From contig DIXU01000018.1 in NCBI GenBank assembly GCA_002436105.1, positions 1-56,888 on the forward strand: a stretch of DNA of 56,888 nt, read 5' to 3'. This stretch comes from Candidatus Aminicenantes bacterium UBA6072 (GTDB lineage: Bacteria > Acidobacteriota > Aminicenantia > UBA2199). The translations under genes and the position numbers were made by a program. The notes under the pieces are model-generated. The model made no database searches. It worked only from the letters and a program-made list of their open reading frames with translations, and was not told where the DNA came from. Below, one piece after another: positions 52,843 to 56,888 of the stretch (position 1 is the stretch's first letter; every line of letters begins with the position of its first letter).

Positions 52843-54078
52843 CTACCTCTCTACCCCTTTATCTCTCTTCCCTTCTTTCTCCCCCTGCCCTCCGGGAATT
52901 GAAAAGAGCTTCCTTCCCCAGTCGGCCGCGACGGCGTACTCCATGCAGCGCCGGAAAACGTCATAATCGAAATCGGGCGGATCCATGGCGCCCGTGGCCC
53001 GGTCCGTATTCTCCCTCAGGAAGACCCGCCGGTCCGAGATGTACGGGCGGTAGGGCCTGATGAAATAATCAAAAAGCTCCTCGGGAGGATTCCTCGTCTC
53101 CGCGGCGGGCGCGGCGCCGTGGATCACCTCGATGCCGCTGAGCCCCAGGAACCGCGCCGAGAACGCGGTCAACTGGGCCATGGCGGCAGGGCGGCGGCTG
53201 GCGACATGATAGATCGCGCCGTTTTCCGGTCCATCCAGTATGGCGAGGGTCGCGGCGGTGAAATAATCCACCGGGACCAGGTTGATCTTTCCCTCGTTGG
53301 GGATGCATATCCTGAGCGGCAGGTGCAGCCTGCCGTCCTTGAGCAGGCGGACACCGCATGCGGCCGACTTTTTTCCCCGGTTCTTCCCGAGGTCAGCCAG
53401 GTAGATGTCCCGGAGCTGCAGCAGGGACCTGACCGGGTGATACAGGGCGTTGAACTTGAGCGACCGGCCCGTGCGCGCGTCGCCATAGACGATCGCCGGA
53501 CGGATGATGGTGTGGGCAACGCCGTGCTGCCGGCAGAACGCAAGAACCGCGCTCTCGGCCAGTGCCTTGCTTTCCTCGTACACGTTGTTGAAATTCCGCG
53601 AATGCACCGGGATCTCGCGGCATTCCGCCCCGTCGCTGCCGGCCGCGTAGGCGGAGCTGATGAAGTGGAAACACCGTGCCGGGCCGCCGCGGGCGAGATC
53701 CAGGATCCCGGCAAGGCTCCCCACGTTGGCCGCCATCACCGCCTCGCGGTTCTTCTCTGCAAAGCGCGTATCCGAGGCGCAGTGGATGATGGGCAGGGCC
53801 CGGCGGCGCAGGAGTTCATATTCATCGGGACGCAGCCCCAGCCGCGGCTCGCGAAAATCGGCTTCATGAAGCTCCAGCCGCTCCTGCAGGTGCTCGATCC
53901 CGAACCACTCCAGCAACCGGCGAATCCTTTCCGCCAGCGACTCCCCGCCGGCGCGCCGCCCGACGACAACGACCCCTTCGCCTTTTTTCAGGAGCCCGGC
54001 CATGACATGGCTTCCCAGAAAGCCGGTGGCGCCGGTCAGCAGGTACGGGCCGCCCGCCGTTGCGCCGCCCCGATTCAT
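52843..54078 (-). CDS. NAD(P)-dependent reductase of the male-sterility / thioester-reductase type
   Basis: A 411-residue extended-SDR protein. The nucleotide-binding motif TGATGFLGSHVMAGLL is at the N terminus; RLELHEADF, IIHCASDTRF, the catalytic NNVYEESKALAE (Tyr and Lys in YxxxK) and IIRPAIVYGDARTG match the NAD_binding_4 family, which includes fatty acyl-CoA reductases and terminal thioester reductases. The C-terminal 100 residues are less conserved. The ATG overlaps the oxidase stop codon (ATGA), so both proteins probably act in one pathway. Substrate unknown. Its 3' end runs into a purine-rich repeat. Confidence 0.8.
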   Translation of the reverse strand: MNRGGATAGGPYLLTGATGFLGSHVMAGLLKKGEGVVVVGRRAGGESLAERIRRLLEWFGIEHLQERLELHEADFREPRLGLRPDEYELLRRRALPIIHCASDTRFAEKNREAVMAANVGSLAGILDLARGGPARCFHFISSAYAAGSDGAECREIPVHSRNFNNVYEESKALAESAVLAFCRQHGVAHTIIRPAIVYGDARTGRSLKFNALYHPVRSLLQLRDIYLADLGKNRGKKSAACGVRLLKDGRLHLPLRICIPNEGKINLVPVDYFTAATLAILDGPENGAIYHVASRRPAAMAQLTAFSARFLGLSGIEVIHGAAPAAETRNPPEELFDYFIRPYRPYISDRRVFLRENTDRATGAMDPPDFDYDVFRRCMEYAVAADWGRKLFSIPGGQGEKEGKRDKGVER

Positions 54079-55925
54079 TCGCTGACCCCGGCGCCCTGGT
54101 ACAGAAAGCATTCCTTGCGGCAGAAGCCCTGGCGGAACACATGGCGGATCCAGGTCACCGTCCCGGTCTCGGCCGCGAATTTCCCGATCATCATTCCGGC
54201 TTCCATCATGGCCTGGCGCATCCGGTCCTTTTCTTCCTCGTCGTTCTGGTCCAGGTAATAGTCGTATTCGAATACGCAGCGCTTGCCGTTGTCCAGGGGG
54301 GTGATGAAGCCGAAGTCGTTCTTCAGCCCGTGGCGGCCGGCGATGCGCCTGAATTCGGCGTCGATCTCGGCGATCAGGCGGTTGTCGATCGGCAGATAGA
54401 CGATCATGGCCACCACATGCTTCTCCCGGCCCATGCGCGCGCTGACGATGCGGAACATGTTCAGCCACACCGGGTCGGTCATCTCGGGCCGCGCATAGAT
54501 TTCCTCGAAGAAAGGCCGCAGCTCCGGGTCGACAGCCGCTGCCAGCTGGGCGGGCGACGGCGCCAGCGCCGCCTCGGCCAGGTCGGCGAAATGGGCCAGC
54601 CCCAGGTAGGAGAACGGCTCCTCTTCCTCGAGCTCGCCGATGAGGTCCAGCCAGCCGGCCGAGGTGAGCGAAGGAAGTCCGAGGTTCAGGATGCGCATCA
54701 GGCGGCTGTCGAAGCCGTGATAACCCATTTCCCTGACAGCCCGCAGCGCGTGGGCATCCCCGATCACCAGCACCAGGAAGGCGATCTTCAGCTTGTCGCG
54801 GAAGGCGCTCTTGACCTGGTCGGCAAGCTTCGCCGTGGGAGAGAGAAACGTCGAGATATATTCGCCGCCCAGGACGCCGATGGCCAGCCCGATGCGGCGC
54901 ATGGCGCATTCCCGGGAAAAATCGAGGGCGCCCGCGAGGGAAGTGAAGGGGACGAATACGGCGCTTTCGTCGGCCGTGACCGCATGCAGGCGGATGGCGG
55001 CCGATGCGCAGATCCCCGGCAGCGCGGCGTCCTCCCGGCGGAAGCCGAAGAGGTTGGGCGCGGCCGGGTCGCTCAGGCGGAAGACGCCGCCGTCGGGCCC
55101 GACGAATTCCGCGTCGACGTAATTGTCGGCGGCGGTGCCGTAGCTCGCCGAGAAGGTGGAGAAAATCCCCGAGCACATGATGTTGGCGCAAACCAGCGCC
55201 GAAGGTTCCGCGACATTCACCCGGTAACCGCGCGCGACCACCGCTTTTTGCAGGTCGAAGGCGGCCACGCCGGCGCCGACCTTCACCAGCCAGTTCTTCT
55301 CGTCGAAGTCGATCGTTTTCATCCGGCCCAGGTCGATCACGGCGCCCTCGCTCATGACAAAGCCCATGACGCTGGACCCGTTCCCTCTCACGGCGTAGGG
55401 AATTCCATGACGGTTCAGGAATTTGACCAGCGCCGAAATTTCAGCGCTGGAATCCGGCATGACGACATAAGCCGGCAGGCGCGGCGCGGCCGCGGGGCAG
55501 GGATCATCCGCATAGGTAACGGCGATCGCTCTGTCGTTCGTCGCCCAGCCGTCGCCCACGATCCCCTTCATCCCGTCCAGGATGCCGTCTTTTTCAGGGG
55601 CGAGCACCTCGCCGCCGCTCTCCAGGTAACGCCGCACATGCTCCTTCAGGGCCTTCATCACGGCCGAAGGCTTCATTTCGGTCACAAAATAGCATGGGTA
55701 GTCGCAGCGGCCGCAGAGGTCGCAACTCTCCGCGATCTCGACGCACTGCGGGGTGACCGGGACCCTGTTCTCCGCCAGGGCGGCATAGAGGTCCATCCGC
55801 CCCTGGGGATAGAAGCTGACGTAATGCCGCTCCTCTCCCGACCGGCACAGGCCGCTGCCCAGAAAATCGATCTTGCACATGGCATAGTGCCGGCAGTTCT
55901 TGGCCGTCTTCAACACATCGGTCAT
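54075..55925 (-). CDS. FAD-linked oxidase with N-terminal Fe-S-type cysteine clusters
   Basis: A 616-residue protein. The first 80 residues carry two cysteine groups, CRHYAMC with later LC, and CVEIAESCDLCGRCDYPC, which look like Fe-S cluster ligands. About 145-330 is a FAD_binding_4 (GlcD/VAO-type) domain: YVVMPDSSAEISALVKFL, RGNGSSVMGF, VIDLGRMKTI and NIMCSGIFSTFSASYG. The C-terminal half resembles a VAO cap domain. Enzymes of this type oxidise hydroxy acids, lactones or similar. AGGGAGG lies eight bases before the ATG; a Fur-like box lies 44 bp further upstream. It overlaps the reductase gene by 4 bp. Confidence 0.8.
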   Translation of the reverse strand: MTDVLKTAKNCRHYAMCKIDFLGSGLCRSGEERHYVSFYPQGRMDLYAALAENRVPVTPQCVEIAESCDLCGRCDYPCYFVTEMKPSAVMKALKEHVRRYLESGGEVLAPEKDGILDGMKGIVGDGWATNDRAIAVTYADDPCPAAAPRLPAYVVMPDSSAEISALVKFLNRHGIPYAVRGNGSSVMGFVMSEGAVIDLGRMKTIDFDEKNWLVKVGAGVAAFDLQKAVVARGYRVNVAEPSALVCANIMCSGIFSTFSASYGTAADNYVDAEFVGPDGGVFRLSDPAAPNLFGFRREDAALPGICASAAIRLHAVTADESAVFVPFTSLAGALDFSRECAMRRIGLAIGVLGGEYISTFLSPTAKLADQVKSAFRDKLKIAFLVLVIGDAHALRAVREMGYHGFDSRLMRILNLGLPSLTSAGWLDLIGELEEEEPFSYLGLAHFADLAEAALAPSPAQLAAAVDPELRPFFEEIYARPEMTDPVWLNMFRIVSARMGREKHVVAMIVYLPIDNRLIAEIDAEFRRIAGRHGLKNDFGFITPLDNGKRCVFEYDYYLDQNDEEEKDRMRQAMMEAGMMIGKFAAETGTVTWIRHVFRQGFCRKECFLYQGAGVSE

Positions 55926-55968
55926 CCGGCATTCCTCCCTGTCAACCTGCACGGTGCCTGACTCGGGT

Positions 55969-55981
55969 GATAATGATTATC
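55969..55981. promoter_or_regulatory. Fur-box-like 6-1-6 inverted repeat
   Basis: GATAATGATTATC is a perfect 6-1-6 palindrome identical to the GATAAT-N-ATTATC core of Fur boxes. It lies 44 bp before the start codon of the Fe-S/FAD oxidase gene, where an operator would be expected. Confidence 0.5.
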
Positions 55982-55998
55982 CATCAGATTTGGGGACG

Positions 55999-56018
55999 GT
56001 GCTTGACTTTGTGACTTT
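55999..56018 (+). repeat. Dispersed 20-bp repeat overlapping a transposase stop codon
   Basis: Identical to bases 37-56. The transposase stop codon (minus strand, TAA) lies at its right end. Transposase-linked repeats touching the stop codon are also seen for the RAYT gene at 31497. Confidence 0.75.
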
Positions 56019-56888
56019 AGCATTTTTTCGCCGCAATCCGCTTCCGGGCATCCTTGTACAGCTTGGCCAATGAGTGCAATTTGATATCGCGAAATTCGGG
56101 CAACTGCGCAATCTCCCTGTAGGTAAGCCCGGACAATTCCTTCAACCTGACCAGCAGCTCTCCCCGTAGTTGTTTCCCGGCCAGCGTTCCATAATCGAGT
56201 TGTTCGAACTTCATCCTGTGTTCTTTTTCCAGCTCCCGGTATGCTTTTCCGACCGGTTCAAAACACGCGTCGTCCTTGCGCCGCTTTTCCAGGGACTTCT
56301 CATCCTTGCGCTTGTCACGCCTCTCCAAGGCCTTGACCAGAAACTCGTCCTCGCCCAGCCAATCGCCAAAATCGCTTTTCCTGATCGGCAGCTTGTCCGG
56401 TCGTGCGCCCTTGATCTCTTTCATCATGTGTTTCTTGCCGCCCCATAACCCATGGACAAATGGCACATCCGTGACAGCCTTTTTGGCTTTGCCTGCGTAC
56501 TCCCCCGCGCTTGACCAGGGGTATTCAATGCAAGTGGCCGCCAGGCCGGCACGTACCGGATTCTGCAGCAGATAGAGAATGGCCAGGCGCAGGTATTCAT
56601 CATTCTGGATCAGAGTGGATCGAAAGCGGTTTTGAAAAACATACCCCTTGCCGCCGTGCTTGCGGCGGTAATGGATGCCGTAGGAACCGTTGACGACTTT
56701 GAGCAGAGAGCTCATGCGGCCGGAACTGTTCTCCAGCAGCAAATGGTAATGGTTGTTCATCACGCAAAACCCGACAAGACGCACACCCAGCAGTTTTGCC
56801 CTCTCGGAAAGGATTTCCAAGAAGGTTTGTTTGTCCTCATCATCGGGGAATATGAATTCTCCCCTGATGCCTCGATTCATGACATGAT
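56017..56888 (-). CDS. Y1-family transposase, 5' end beyond the window
   Basis: At least 287 residues of an IS200-like Y1 transposase with the HUH motif in MNNHYHLLLE, then SSLLKVVNGSYGIHYRRKHGGKGYVFQNRF, and the catalytic region DEYLRLAILYLLQNPVRAGL. The C-terminal half is a charged helical extension (residues about 155-230) ending in a helix-turn-helix-like segment (LSGLTYREIAQLPEF). The frame has an ATG at 56880, but the two codons before it read His-Val, giving HVMNRGIRG, the normal internal YHVMNRG motif of this family. So the gene starts outside the window and only its 5' end is missing. Confidence 0.85.
   Translation of the reverse strand, partial: HVMNRGIRGEFIFPDDEDKQTFLEILSERAKLLGVRLVGFCVMNNHYHLLLENSSGRMSSLLKVVNGSYGIHYRRKHGGKGYVFQNRFRSTLIQNDEYLRLAILYLLQNPVRAGLAATCIEYPWSSAGEYAGKAKKAVTDVPFVHGLWGGKKHMMKEIKGARPDKLPIRKSDFGDWLGEDEFLVKALERRDKRKDEKSLEKRRKDDACFEPVGKAYRELEKEHRMKFEQLDYGTLAGKQLRGELLVRLKELSGLTYREIAQLPEFRDIKLHSLAKLYKDARKRIAAKKC

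Overview
The window is about 57 kb of GC-rich bacterial chromosome from a Gram-negative-type cell. Evidence for an outer membrane is an alginate-export-like porin and several lipoproteins with a lipobox. There are no rRNA or tRNA genes, no CRISPR array and no phage genes. The mix of S41-TPR proteases, SBBP propeller lipoproteins, DUF4230 proteins, fused his genes and short intergenic satellites suggests a lineage near Acidobacteriota/Aminicenantes. That is a guess from gene content, not a proof.

Layout. 0.1-8 kb: secreted and membrane proteins (lumazine-binding-like, S41-TPR protease, DUF3592-like), rsgA, a CARDB protein and a phospholipase-D/cardiolipin synthase protein. 8-14 kb: an acetate-type uptake operon (DUF485, ActP-like symporter, metallophosphoesterase, Cache-PAS-CBS-DUF294 signalling protein). 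14-20 kb: a methyltransferase, an M20 peptidase and three lipoproteins set in repeat-rich spacers. 20.5-28.5 kb: a double-AsnC regulator divergent from a two-subunit amine/imino-acid dehydrogenase, then a porin and a sodium:solute symporter, with a small DedA-like gene on the other strand. 28.7-33.2 kb: a methyltransferase, a DEAD-box helicase, and a RAYT transposase surrounded and interrupted by its own REP hairpins. 33.2-42.5 kb: typA, divergent from an operon with a secreted GH38 alpha-mannosidase and a fructose-family PTS condensed into three polypeptides (IIC, IIB, HPr-EI-IIA). 42.6-49.7 kb: a seven-gene overlapping his operon that encodes every step of histidine synthesis by means of two fusions (HisC-HAD phosphatase and HisA-HisI-HisE). 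50-56.9 kb: two DUF4230 proteins divergent from his, an MFS exporter, a possibly Fur-controlled FAD/Fe-S oxidase with a reductase, and the start of a second Y1 transposase running off the right edge.

The most unusual material is (1) the RAYT gene that has absorbed a REP pair in frame and takes its stop codon from a REP foot, (2) intergenic tandem repeats of unrelated sequence that share a 7-bp period, (3) the HisA-HisI-HisE triple fusion with a structured leader upstream of hisG, and (4) an exported alpha-mannosidase joined to a complete self-contained PTS. Promoters are called from -35/-10 hexamers with 16-17 bp spacing. No convincing Rho-independent terminator was seen.
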